Numbered from the stretch's first letter, positions 44,556 to 52,702 are shown. The stretch is 64,000 nucleotides of DNA from Bacteroidota bacterium (GCA_023392125.1 JAEVZS010000017.1:62001-126000); one strand, 5' to 3'. Notes: generated from the letters alone by a model not told the origin. Numbers and translations are program-made.

Positions 44556-46622
44556 TTAATCTATTTTTGTTCGAACGGGTCTTTTTCCAACGGCTTTGAA
44601 TGTAGAAGCTTTATTTGTAGAATATCTGTTATCCCATGCTTTTCTATCATCTCCTTTTATTTCTGCATAATGAGTGGCATGTGTGCCATTCCTAATTCCT
44701 TCTTGCATACTTGCACCTTCAACCATGATGTTATAAGTATGTCCTATTTGTGCAGCATGTCCAGATGCATGAATTATTGCTAATCCCACAATAATATGAG
44801 GGTCATTTTTCTGAATGTTGCGCTCAACTTCCGCTAATTTATCAGGAGGATAAAGTATTGCGGCACCTAGTAGTCCCTTTTGAAGATCATCTACGTCTAC
44901 TACACCCCCAATTTTATCGAGAGAAATCCTATTATTACCTTTCTCTGGATTTGAAGGATCATTAGCATTGACCCAATCTTCAATTTCTTGGCTATTGGCA
45001 AATCCAGGTGAATAATTGGCCATTTCTTTTTGAATATTATTTCTATTTATTCCTATTGTAACTACATTATCTGTTTCTTCAAGAATTGTTCCTTCCTCCA
45101 TTAGAACTAAACGTGTATTAAGTCCCATTGTAGTTTTTAATAATTCGTTAGTTTTTTGGATCATGGATTTAGCATCGTTTATATCAATTTCTGGCCTACC
45201 TTCCTTGTCTTTTGCAATAGCAAGATATATAATATTCTCCCTGCCGTCCTCATCTACATACAGGATCGGGTTATTGGCAAAAGCATGGTAGGGGCTGAGA
45301 GAGGGATACTTGTGCGCCAGCGGGTCGATCTGCCAGGCAAATACCACCGGGTCAAAGAAGTAGTCGTTGAAAAATACAGAGTCCGCAAAGCCTGTGATTG
45401 TCCCGCTCCGGGCGTCAAACAGAGTACGGCCGTAGCGCTCTGCAGGCTTATCAGCGTGCATTTCCTCCAGTCGGCCCCACGACAGGCTGGCATAGGGTAT
45501 CGGCTCCGGACTGATCTCCCGGAAAGGCCGGGGTGTATGATCCGTGGCCCCGATCCGGATGGCAGTGCTGTCTTTTCTGAGCCGGCCTATGATGATTTCT
45601 TTCATAGACAGGGGCATCTGCCGGTAGCCCAGCTGATACAGCCGGCGGGTAAGGGACTCCAGCGCTGCAAAGTCCTTATTGTCACCCTGTAGGTCAGGTG
45701 AATGAGGGGTACGGAGCAGGCGGTTTTCCAGCGCTTCCGCCTTGAGCAGCAGGGCGCTCAGGCAGAGGCTGTCGTAGCGCAGGGCCAGTTCGGCACAATC
45801 CATGGCAAAGGTGTCGTCGGGTGCAGGCTGGCCGTACAGATAGCCCTTGGCCAGATAGACCAGGCACAAAGCTACCGATTGTTTCGTATCGAGCGCACGC
45901 AGAGCAATCCCGCTGCTTATCGCCTCGTCGCTTGTATAGGTCAGGGTGGCGATGCTGCCGGTGCCGGGAAAAGACCGGGTAGCAGCTTCTACATTGTAGT
46001 ATATCCCTTTGTGGTCCGCATGCCGGATATAGATATGACCGGGCGCTGTACAGAGAGCAGCTTCGGAATCCAGCCGCTCCGAAAAGATACGGAACAGCGA
46101 AGCCAGGGCAAAACAGTTGCCCGTACCGCGGCTGAGCAGCGCCGTAACCTGCGTATGTGTCCAGTCGAGCGTGCCGAGCGGATCCTGAAACGAATAGCTG
46201 AAAGGCAGGTGAGCATATTGCCCGCCGATATACGTGGTATCGGTCATATAGGTAAAAATGGCCCAGTTGGCCAGCGCTTTTTCATAGCGGTTCTGCTGCA
46301 GCGCCATGCTTTCGGAGAGACCGGGGCGGAAGTGCTGCGGTACAGCATCGCGGTTGGCTTCCATCAGCCCACGGATACGCCGGGTATGTCTGTCCAGCGT
46401 GTGCCGGTAGTGCAGGCTGTCCAGTCCGTTGCTATGAAAAGCGTTTTCGATACAGAACAGCGCCCGCTCATAGCTCAGCGGCGCGTTGCCCGCCAGCATA
46501 CGGGTCAGCTCCTGTCGGGCTGCATGGTACCATCCGGTACGTACATCCGTGGAGTCATGCGCTGTGGCAAAACCGGACAGAAGGAATGACAGAGCGGTGA
46601 AAAAAAATAGTAAAGGCTTCAT
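44556..46622 (-). CDS. Secreted chimera: transglutaminase-like trunk, RHS core and variable tip (putative polymorphic toxin)
   Basis: 688 residues with a signal peptide (1-21, ending ATAH). Residues about 30-230 are a transglutaminase-like cysteine-protease fold with conserved GTGNC (C170), APGHIYI (H196) and YNVEA (E212). Residues 418-462 are an RHS-associated core (FAWQIDPLAHKYPSLSPY, ANNPILYVDEDG). Right after DEDGREN, at about 45236, GC content drops and a 226-residue tip begins. The tip contains HASGHAAQIGH (H618, H622, H628), which has metzincin spacing but Ala instead of the catalytic Glu. Normal RHS toxins have YD repeats before the core; here a transglutaminase-like trunk takes that place. 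Leucine-rich and other lipoprotein genes follow closely. Tip activity is unknown. Confidence 0.85.
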   Translation of the reverse strand: MKPLLFFFTALSFLLSGFATAHDSTDVRTGWYHAARQELTRMLAGNAPLSYERALFCIENAFHSNGLDSLHYRHTLDRHTRRIRGLMEANRDAVPQHFRPGLSESMALQQNRYEKALANWAIFTYMTDTTYIGGQYAHLPFSYSFQDPLGTLDWTHTQVTALLSRGTGNCFALASLFRIFSERLDSEAALCTAPGHIYIRHADHKGIYYNVEAATRSFPGTGSIATLTYTSDEAISSGIALRALDTKQSVALCLVYLAKGYLYGQPAPDDTFAMDCAELALRYDSLCLSALLLKAEALENRLLRTPHSPDLQGDNKDFAALESLTRRLYQLGYRQMPLSMKEIIIGRLRKDSTAIRIGATDHTPRPFREISPEPIPYASLSWGRLEEMHADKPAERYGRTLFDARSGTITGFADSVFFNDYFFDPVVFAWQIDPLAHKYPSLSPYHAFANNPILYVDEDGRENIIYLAIAKDKEGRPEIDINDAKSMIQKTNELLKTTMGLNTRLVLMEEGTILEETDNVVTIGINRNNIQKEMANYSPGFANSQEIEDWVNANDPSNPEKGNNRISLDKIGGVVDVDDLQKGLLGAAILYPPDKLAEVERNIQKNDPHIIVGLAIIHASGHAAQIGHTYNIMVEGASMQEGIRNGTHATHYAEIKGDDRKAWDNRYSTNKASTFKAVGKRPVRTKID

Positions 46623-46648
46623 TCTATGTAAATTTAGTGATTATTTTT

Positions 46649-48109
46649 TCAAAATGACTGAATAAACCGGGTCCGTTTCTGCTGACCTGACTGCTCTTGC
46701 CGGCTGCCTTTGAATTCGTGCTGCCGCATCAGGCTTTCGTACAGCGCCTCGGGCAAAGGCTGATAGCCCAGCCGGGAAATCGTCGCTTCGTTTTGCAGGA
46801 GCGCGTCCCGCAGCTGCCGGGCTTCCGGCAGCTGGTCGATCCGGGATACATCCGTGATGCCCTGCTGCCGTAGCAGCTGCTCCAGCTGTCCGGCCAGCAG
46901 GCTGCTTCTGAGCAGGTAGGCCTGCAGGGCATTCCGGCGGGGAAAAGCCGTCATGGCTACATCGATGCATTGATTGATGAAGCTGCCGTCGGCTATGCCG
47001 AACTTCTGCATATAGCCCAGCGCCAGATCCAGCAGGCAGTTGGCTACGATCTGCTTCCGGCTGAGCGTATCGAGGTATATGCCGCTGCGCTTTGCTTCGG
47101 GGCTTATAAACAGGTTGTCTTCGTACCAGCGGTTTGATATATGCCAGCCCGTGGTAGCCTCGTAGTTGTGCAGGCGGCCCTGCGCATCGGAGTATTTGAC
47201 CAGTGCATGATGCGGAGCCAGCGAAAGGTAGGCCGTAGCGCCCAGGCGCTCGGCCAGTACGCAATATACCGCCGGCATGCTGTTGCACTGCCCGCCGCCG
47301 GTAGCCAGGCATTTGGTTAGAAAATAGCTGCGGAAATCCTTTTCTCCCCGAAAATCGACATAGTCATAGAAAAAGGGCAGATGTGTGGTCCGCACATAGC
47401 GGCCGGGCTGGTCAGGATGCGGACTGAGCACGGACAGCGTATCCCGCATAAATTTCTGTATCCCGAAGTGCAGCTCCGGCTGATTATGCGGACTGAGATT
47501 CTGTGATCTGAGCCAGGCGCGGATAAATCCTGCCGAATGATCCAGTATATGCTCGTATTCATCTCTGCTCAGATAGCTCTCGCCCCAGGCGTTTTCGAGC
47601 ACAAAATAGGCTTCGGAAACCGAGAGGGGCCTGCTGCCGGCCAGCTGGGCGCTCAGCAGGCCGAGCGCATCCGCATAGGAGCGGGTCCGGGCGGCAAACT
47701 CCGGTGAGTGGTACCAGGCAGACTCCGCTGTACCGTGCCGGTCTCCTTCCGTCCGTGCTTCGTTGAGCAGTCCGGCAATTATGCTGTGTTGCTCCTGCCG
47801 GTGGAGGCTTTGCTGGTGCTGTTGCTGCCTGAGGTATTCCTGCATGGCCTGCCGGTTTTCTTCGGCGGTGCGGTAGGGGCGGTTGATATACATACCCATT
47901 CGCTGTTCGGTCGCCCGGTAGCCTTGTTCCTCAATATCCCGGGCCGTAGCCCCCATAGGATAAGATCGCTCTGTCTGCTGCTCCTGCCGGAGTCCCGGAG
48001 GGGTGATCTGTGCCGGCAGCCGGACAGTAATTATCAGCAGACAGGCAGCGCTTAGCAGGATACGACAGCGTGTTTTCGAAGATATAAAAATAGTGTACAT
48101 GAGATACAA
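46649..48109 (-). CDS. Secreted transglutaminase-like protein without toxin tip
   Basis: 486 residues; a start at the ATG four codons in is equally likely. A signal peptide ends near RLPAQ. After a Gln/Arg-rich linker (about 40-125) comes the same fold as the next gene, with PLSVSEAYFVLENAW, GGGQC (C275), APHHALV (H300/H301) and NYEAT (E317). It then has a helical region that ends with a basic tail and no RHS core. It precedes the toxin-like chimera by 26 bp on the same strand, so they are probably one operon. It may be a processing or delivery partner, or an ancestral copy of the trunk. The cell-wall or protein substrate is unknown. Confidence 0.8.
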   Translation of the reverse strand: MYLMYTIFISSKTRCRILLSAACLLIITVRLPAQITPPGLRQEQQTERSYPMGATARDIEEQGYRATEQRMGMYINRPYRTAEENRQAMQEYLRQQQHQQSLHRQEQHSIIAGLLNEARTEGDRHGTAESAWYHSPEFAARTRSYADALGLLSAQLAGSRPLSVSEAYFVLENAWGESYLSRDEYEHILDHSAGFIRAWLRSQNLSPHNQPELHFGIQKFMRDTLSVLSPHPDQPGRYVRTTHLPFFYDYVDFRGEKDFRSYFLTKCLATGGGQCNSMPAVYCVLAERLGATAYLSLAPHHALVKYSDAQGRLHNYEATTGWHISNRWYEDNLFISPEAKRSGIYLDTLSRKQIVANCLLDLALGYMQKFGIADGSFINQCIDVAMTAFPRRNALQAYLLRSSLLAGQLEQLLRQQGITDVSRIDQLPEARQLRDALLQNEATISRLGYQPLPEALYESLMRQHEFKGSRQEQSGQQKRTRFIQSF

Positions 48110-48222
48110 ACCGATAGCAGTCAGTGAATTTGTGCGCTGAAAATGAGGGGAGCAAGTATACGTTTTTTGCTAAAAACATCAAAATTAATCACACTTTAAT
48201 TAGTGTTATATCTGAATGGCAC

Positions 48223-48528
48223 TTACAGAGAATAACAATTACCCGGAAAATCCGGACGATGGTGAGACATTAATACCTGCCTGTACAGACTGTCCCGCAG
48301 ATCATGCAGCTCTTTTTGGATTTTCAGCAGTGTTTCTCCGGTATTTCTGTCAAATTCGTTCCGGGTGAGCATCGCCATTTCCAGCTTTATCCGGTCATTA
48401 TGAATACGTATCAGGCAGGTCTGGATATAGGTCAGCGCTGTGCCCAGACCACAGTACCACCCGGCCGGATGGAGTGTGCAGGCTTCTGCCGGCCACCCGC
48501 CAGCCTGTGCAGTTTCAAAAAAAATCAT
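48223..48528 (-). CDS. Small hypothetical protein
   Basis: 101 residues with no signal peptide and no recognised domain. The second half is charged and helical (LTRNEFDRNTGETLLKIQKELHDLRDSLY). It is divergent from the XRE regulator gene 104 bp away, the typical layout for a regulator and a neighbouring target. An overlapping opposite-strand frame exists, so coding status is not certain. Confidence 0.45.
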   Translation of the reverse strand: MIFFETAQAGGWPAEACTLHPAGWYCGLGTALTYIQTCLIRIHNDRIKLEMAMLTRNEFDRNTGETLLKIQKELHDLRDSLYRQVLMSHHRPDFPGNCYSL

Positions 48529-48631
48529 AGCGTTGTTTTTTAAACAATCAATTTGTTTATTGCCAAAAATAATTGGCTGACAGGGAATAAAATATTCCTG
48601 CTCTTTCTAATATATTCTGACTATCAACGAT

Positions 48632-49009
48632 ATGACAACACTGGGAACCAAGATCAAAAAGATACGGGAGCTGAGAAACCTCACACAGGACTATATGGCT
48701 GACAAGCTGGGTATAAGTCAGTCGGCCTATTCCAAGCTGGAAACCGACGAAACCACTATAAGCCAGGAAAGGCTGGTGCAGATTGCCAAAGCGCTTGATA
48801 TCACCGTACAGGACATTCTTTCCTTTGACGAAAAAATGTTCTTTAATCTGACTAACAATCAAGACCACGCCTCCTTTGGTTATATCATTCATAATAATAT
48901 TCAGCTATCTGACAATGAACGCAAGCTGTATGAGGACAAAATCCGTCTGATGGAGGAGCTTATTGACCAGCTGAAGAAAGAGGTTGCCCGGCTCAGCACC
49001 GGAAAATAA
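48632..49009 (+). CDS. XRE-family HTH transcriptional regulator
   Basis: 125 residues. Residues 3-60 are a lambda-repressor/XRE helix-turn-helix (LGTKIKKIRELRNLTQDYMADKLGISQSAYSKLE ... VQIAKALDITVQDIL). Residues 90-120 form a charged coiled coil, typical of small Bacteroidota XRE proteins. The last 34 bp of the gene (from 48976) form part of a 66-bp sequence that is repeated exactly at 50039-50104. It lies between the toxin-like operon and the REP/RAYT region, and is divergent from the small hypothetical gene. Confidence 0.85.
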   Translation: MTTLGTKIKKIRELRNLTQDYMADKLGISQSAYSKLETDETTISQERLVQIAKALDITVQDILSFDEKMFFNLTNNQDHASFGYIIHNNIQLSDNERKLYEDKIRLMEELIDQLKKEVARLSTGK

Positions 49010-49041
49010 GGTACTGGCAGCCGGATGGATTGTCTCTGTCG
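48976..49041 (+). repeat. 66-bp perfect direct repeat, copy A (end of the XRE gene)
   Basis: It runs from GAAAGAGGTTGCC, inside the last codons of the XRE gene, to TGTCTCTGTCG. Copy B at 50039-50104 is identical at every position. The 997 bp between them hold the short REP unit, the DUF1016 remnant and a full REP unit. Confidence 0.9.
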
Positions 49042-49162
49042 TTCCGCTTTGCGGGATGGCGATTAGTTAGAAGGCCTTCGGACACAGGGATAGTAATCGC
49101 CCGGGGAATCGGAGCGATGGCGGATAGAGATTATTCGGGAAACCCGGGCAATAATGGGATTT
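49042..49162 (+). repeat. Divergent short REP-like unit
   Basis: It starts with the hairpin TTCCGCTTTGCGGGAT, has a shortened middle (AAGGCCTTCGGACAC) and ends with TCGGGAAACCCGGGC. It is clearly related to the complete units but lacks most of the long central loop. Confidence 0.6.
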
Positions 49163-49265
49163 TGTATCGGTTAATGTCTGATCCCATAAAAGCAGCGAAT
49201 AGCCTGATTATGTATATACTGTCCGCTTATTGGTAAGATAATTATATTTTTCTGCGGCAAATTCC

Positions 49266-49889
49266 ATGCTTATAAACCAGCTTCTCATATCTGACATAAA
49301 AGCCATCATTGCTCAGTCAAAAGACAGAGCTATTCGTGCTGTTGACCATCAGCGAACACTCATGTACTGGCATATCGGTAGGCGTATTTTTGAAGAAGAA
49401 CAAGAGGGAAAAGATCGGGCCGATTATGGTACCTATCTTATAAAATACCTTTCCGGACAGCTGCAACCAGAGTTTGGAAGCGGATTTTCGGTTAGGCAAC
49501 TGGAGCGATACAGGCAGTTTTACCGTACATTTCCAATTGCGTCTACACTGTGGACGCAATTGAGCTGGAGCCAGTACAAGCTACTGGTAAGCCTCGATAC
49601 GGAAGATCAAAGAGCGTTTTATATCGCCGAAACCATAAAGAATAACTGGACAGTTCGCCAGTTGGAAAGGCAGATCAATAGCAGCTTGTACGAACGTCTT
49701 CTGATGAGCAATGATAAGGAAAGTGTATTGGCCATAGCAAGAAACGAAAAGCTTCCTTCTGATGCCAAAGAAATTATAAAGGACCCGATGTTTCTGGAAT
49801 TTCTTGATCTGAAAAGGGAGGCATCCTACTACGAAAAAGATCTGGAAGCCGCCATTATTACTCCACAGTCGCTCGCTTTTAGCGAGTGA
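49266..49889 (+). pseudogene. Truncated DUF1016 (YhcG-type) gene, nuclease domain lost
   Basis: 207 residues. The N-terminal DUF1016 domain is intact (YWHIGRRIFEEEQEGKDRADYG, GFSVRQLERYRQFYRTFP, NWTVRQLERQINSSLYERL). Full-length members are around 330-370 residues and continue into a PD-(D/E)xK nuclease domain; this one stops at EKDLEAAIITPQSLAFSE. The last codons and the stop are formed by the first hairpin of a REP unit (CTCGCTTTTAGCGAG at 49872-49886), so the insertion of that element, or recombination at it, cut the gene. It is probably inactive as a nuclease. Confidence 0.85.
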
Positions 49890-50037
49890 CTATTATTCTC
49901 AGGCCTCCGGCCATTTTTATTTATTCATCAGCTGAAAATTAAGATAAGCGCCTCAAGCGGACTCCGGAGTTGGCAGAGAGCCAATTGGCCGGAGGCCACA
50001 GTGATAATCATCACTCGGGAAACCCGAGCGATAGCGG
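49871..50037 (+). repeat. REP/BIME-like unit, copy 2
   Basis: A hairpin CTCGCT-TTT-AGCGAG is followed by TGACTATTATTCTC and AGGCCTCCGGCC, which pairs with GGCCGGAGGCC at 49987-49997 over a loop of about 85 nt; the unit ends with CACTCGGGAAACCCGAGCG. It truncates the DUF1016 gene. Confidence 0.85.
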
Positions 50038-50038
50038 T

Positions 50039-50104
50039 GAAAGAGGTTGCCCGGCTCAGCACCGGAAAATAAGGTACTGGCAGCCGGATGGATTGTCTCT
50101 GTCG
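50039..50104 (+). repeat. 66-bp perfect direct repeat, copy B
   Basis: Identical to 48976-49041, including the last XRE codons and the stop, but without the rest of that gene. It sits exactly between two complete REP units. Confidence 0.9.
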
Positions 50105-50269
50105 CTCCGCTTTGCGGAATGACTATTATTCTCAGGCCTCCGGCCGTTTTTTTTGTTCATCAGCTGAAAATTAAGATAAGCGCCTCAAGCGGACCCCGGT
50201 GCTGGCAGAGAGAGTCAATTGGCCGAAGGCCACAGAGATAGTAATCACTCGGGAAACCCGGGCGATGGT
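50105..50269 (+). repeat. REP/BIME-like unit, copy 3
   Basis: It shares long identical stretches with copy 2 (GACTATTATTCTCAGGCCTC, then AAAATTAAGATAAGCGCC) and has the same three-hairpin layout: CTCCGCTTTGCGGA, GGCCTCCGGCC with GGCCGAAGGCC, and CTCGGGAAACCCGGG. It lies 112 bp upstream of the transposase gene. Confidence 0.85.
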
Positions 50270-50381
50270 AGTAGATCGGGCAGTGCGTATGCTGATAGTT
50301 CCAATGTTACCGATCTTACGCAGTTTAATTTAAGCTTACATTGTGTATCTTAGGGTTATTTTTTATGAATCAGCAGCTATT

Positions 50382-50909
50382 ATGTCCGAACTTCGAAAAG
50401 CCCGAACCGATATGCCCTATTTTGTAACACTTACGGTTGCTGGCTGGATTGATGTATTTAACAGAAGGGAGTATATAGAAATATTGATTGAAAGCCTGAA
50501 ATATTGTCAAAGGATAAAGGGCTTAAAAATCTATGCTTATGTTGTCATGAGCAGTCATTTGCATCTGATCGTCCGGCATGAGGATGCCCGTTTAGGAGAA
50601 ATCCTCAGAGACTTTAAAAGCTATACAGCCAAAGTGCTATTGAAGTGTATTCTTGAAAATCCATACGAAAGCCGCAGAGAATGGATGATGTACTTATTTA
50701 GATATTACGCAAAGCCATTGCGGCAGAATAAAGAGTATATGTTCTGGCAAAAAACGAATCATCCCATTGAGTTGGCAAACACAGGGATGTTTGAACAAAA
50801 AATGTCCTATATTCACAACAATCCGGTCAAAGCCGGTATAGTGGATCAGGCAGAGAACTATATGTATAGCAGCGCTTATCCTTTTTCAGAAATAAAAGTA
50901 GAAGAGTAA
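50382..50909 (+). CDS. REP-associated tyrosine transposase (RAYT, Y1_Tnp/IS200-like)
   Basis: About 175 residues from the ATG at 50382; the frame continues upstream to 50343. Family motifs are PYFVTLTVAGWIDVF at the N-terminus, the metal-binding HUH motif SSHLHLIV, and the C-terminal IHNNPVKAGIV followed by YMYSSAYPF, where the catalytic Tyr is expected. RAYTs are single-copy domesticated relatives of IS200 transposases that cut and move REP hairpins. Here complete REP-like units lie directly upstream and a partial one directly downstream, exactly the arrangement of a RAYT with its own substrates. Confidence 0.9.
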   Translation: MSELRKARTDMPYFVTLTVAGWIDVFNRREYIEILIESLKYCQRIKGLKIYAYVVMSSHLHLIVRHEDARLGEILRDFKSYTAKVLLKCILENPYESRREWMMYLFRYYAKPLRQNKEYMFWQKTNHPIELANTGMFEQKMSYIHNNPVKAGIVDQAENYMYSSAYPFSEIKVEE

Positions 50910-50910
50910 T

Positions 50911-50965
50911 CCGGCCTCCGCCCGCAGGGATGATCATCCACTCCGAAAACCCGGGCGATGGCAGT
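50911..50965 (+). repeat. Partial REP-like unit downstream of the RAYT gene
   Basis: CCGGCCTCCGCCCG, GGGATGATCATCCACTC and AAACCCGGGCGATGGC are shared with the ends of the complete units; the long loop is missing. With copy 3 it brackets the transposase gene. Confidence 0.65.
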
Positions 50966-50978
50966 AAATACAAACGAT

Positions 50979-51866
50979 ATGAATGCATTTGAGATTGATT
51001 TTACCGGAGAGGCAATGGTTATAAACGGAGCGCTTACTGCATTTCCGATAGCCATAGCTACGCTCAATGATTGGCTGGGTATGCCGGATGTGTCGGGCAG
51101 CAATGATGCAGAAAGACGTTATGTCTGGAAGAATACAGGCGTTGACGGATTTTCGTCAGATGATATGGAGATATTTGAACTGAGAATTCAGATCAATGAT
51201 AAAAAATATCCCGAAGACAACTTTAATGGCAGCATTAAAATCGAAGGAACCGATTATCAGGACTATGTCACCATTACAAAGGAAGATTATATTTACAAAA
51301 GCTACATAGTAGGGGATCTGGAGGTGGAAATCCGGTTTGAAGCCGGAGAGCCGAAAGAGATCTGCGAGATTACAGTCCTGAAAGCTGAAAAGAAAGCACC
51401 ACCGAAAAAGAAAGGTGATATGTATAAAATTGAAAAAAGTAAAGGTGACAAAATTGAGTTTTCGGACTTCAATTTCAAGCTCCTGGTTATCGAGGAGCTG
51501 ATGTACAATCAGAAGCTGCTGAAGCCGGAATTTGATGTATATGAGTTTGCAGAGCTGTATGATAAGCGGGAAATTGATATGGAAGAGGAGGGATACGAGC
51601 CTATTCCCGAGGTCGTTGACTATTTCAGGAATCTGGAGATTGACAGAAAGTTTGCAGATAAGATTACCAGGCTGTACCAGGATGGCGGAAACAATGTATA
51701 TATGAATATTATTCCTTTCTGGGATGGGGAGGATGATGTATTTGATATAGCATCATATGATGATGTAAAGCACTTTCCCAATCTGAAGAATATGGTTCTG
51801 TTTTGCAATGATCAGAGGGTTTTTGATGAGCTCAGGGCAAAAGGAATAGACGCGGAACCATTATAA
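50979..51866 (+). CDS. Hypothetical protein resembling DUF6892/DUF7738 proteins
   Basis: About 295 residues from the ATG at 50979; an ATG at 50958 lies inside the REP unit and is unlikely to be used. The N-terminal half (NAFEIDFTGEAMVINGALTA, TGVDGFSSDDMEIFELRI) and the C-terminal half (FSDFNFKLLVIEELMYNQKLLKPEFDVYEFAELY, NLKNMVLFCNDQRVFDELRA) look like two separate globular domains joined by a Lys/Pro-rich linker (KAEKKAPPKKKG). The assignment is from memory of the sequence pattern and is tentative. It has no signal peptide. Neighbours suggest an accessory gene next to a mobile region. Confidence 0.6.
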   Translation: MNAFEIDFTGEAMVINGALTAFPIAIATLNDWLGMPDVSGSNDAERRYVWKNTGVDGFSSDDMEIFELRIQINDKKYPEDNFNGSIKIEGTDYQDYVTITKEDYIYKSYIVGDLEVEIRFEAGEPKEICEITVLKAEKKAPPKKKGDMYKIEKSKGDKIEFSDFNFKLLVIEELMYNQKLLKPEFDVYEFAELYDKREIDMEEEGYEPIPEVVDYFRNLEIDRKFADKITRLYQDGGNNVYMNIIPFWDGEDDVFDIASYDDVKHFPNLKNMVLFCNDQRVFDELRAKGIDAEPL

Positions 51867-51959
51867 TGAAACCTCTTTTAGGTTTTGAAAAGTTATATAA
51901 CCGTCTCATACATAGGTGTTATATGCTATAGTGCAGTTATAAAAAAGATCAATCCGGTT

Positions 51960-52478
51960 ATGGAAGCTAAAAAAACGATTTTTGAAGAAAAGCAATATTT
52001 TCGCCAGATCTGGCTTTGGATCATGGTGCTGGCAGTCAATGGAGTATTTCTGTACGGATTATTCAGGCAGCTGGTGCAGCAGCAGGATTTTGGCAATGAC
52101 CCCCTGCCGGATATGGCGCTGATCCTGCTCAATCTGTTTAACCTGACACTTACGGCCTTTCTCCTGTTTGTCAGGCTGGAAACAAAGATCACTGAAGAGG
52201 GCGTATACTATCGCTACTATCCGCTGCAACACTTCAGAAAAATCATCTGGGACCGCATCGGACAGGCCTATGTACGTCGCTATAGCCCGCTCAGGGAGTT
52301 TGGCGGCTGGGGCTTGCGTATAGGCTGGAAAAAAGGCATGGCCTATAATGTATCCGGCAGGCATGGGCTGCAGCTGGTATATGATCAGGGCAGGCATCTG
52401 CTGCTGGGCACTGCCAGGCCGGACGAGCTGGAAGCGGTACTGAAAAAGCTGGATCGATGGAAACCTGCCGGAGACTGA
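51960..52478 (+). CDS. Small membrane protein with PH-like cytoplasmic domain, unknown function
   Basis: About 172 residues from the ATG at 51960; the frame is open further upstream to 51885. Two membrane segments (IWLWIMVLAVNGVFLYGLF and MALILLNLFNLTLTAFLLF) are followed by a soluble part with ETKITEEGVYYRYYPL and GWGLRIGWKKGMAYNVSGRHGLQL, a pattern seen in bacterial PH-like membrane proteins (DUF6141-like). The gene ends in a terminator-like hairpin and converges on murF. No functional link is evident. Confidence 0.7.
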   Translation: MEAKKTIFEEKQYFRQIWLWIMVLAVNGVFLYGLFRQLVQQQDFGNDPLPDMALILLNLFNLTLTAFLLFVRLETKITEEGVYYRYYPLQHFRKIIWDRIGQAYVRRYSPLREFGGWGLRIGWKKGMAYNVSGRHGLQLVYDQGRHLLLGTARPDELEAVLKKLDRWKPAGD

Positions 52479-52535
52479 ATTAAATAATCTTCAGGTTATT
52501 TCAGCAGGAAATGTTTTTCTGCCTTCTGTTGGTAG

Positions 52536-52560
52536 CCCGGAGGCTTTCGAAGCCTGCGGG
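52536..52560. terminator. Hairpin between the small membrane protein gene and murF
   Basis: CCCGGAGGCTT-TCG-AAGCCTGCGGG forms ten pairs with one G.G mismatch, followed by TTTC. It could terminate from the left; the T-run is weak. Confidence 0.45.
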
Positions 52561-52702
52561 TTTCGGTAAGCCCGGTATTCACCGATCCCTATCTGTACAA
52601 TCGTTGAGCTTTAAGCCCTGAACTTTTAATATCAGCTGCAAACCAATATATAGCGAAGCAAGTGCCCTGTCCTGTTTCGTGCATCTCTGTCACACACTCC
52701 GC

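Noticed and set aside
48304..48543. Plus-strand open frame opposite the small hypothetical gene
   Set aside because: It is Cys/Phe-rich and irregular; the minus-strand frame has a more natural helical composition.
49030..49236. 68-codon open frame
   Set aside because: It runs through the direct repeat and the short REP unit and has repeat-like composition; no protein features.
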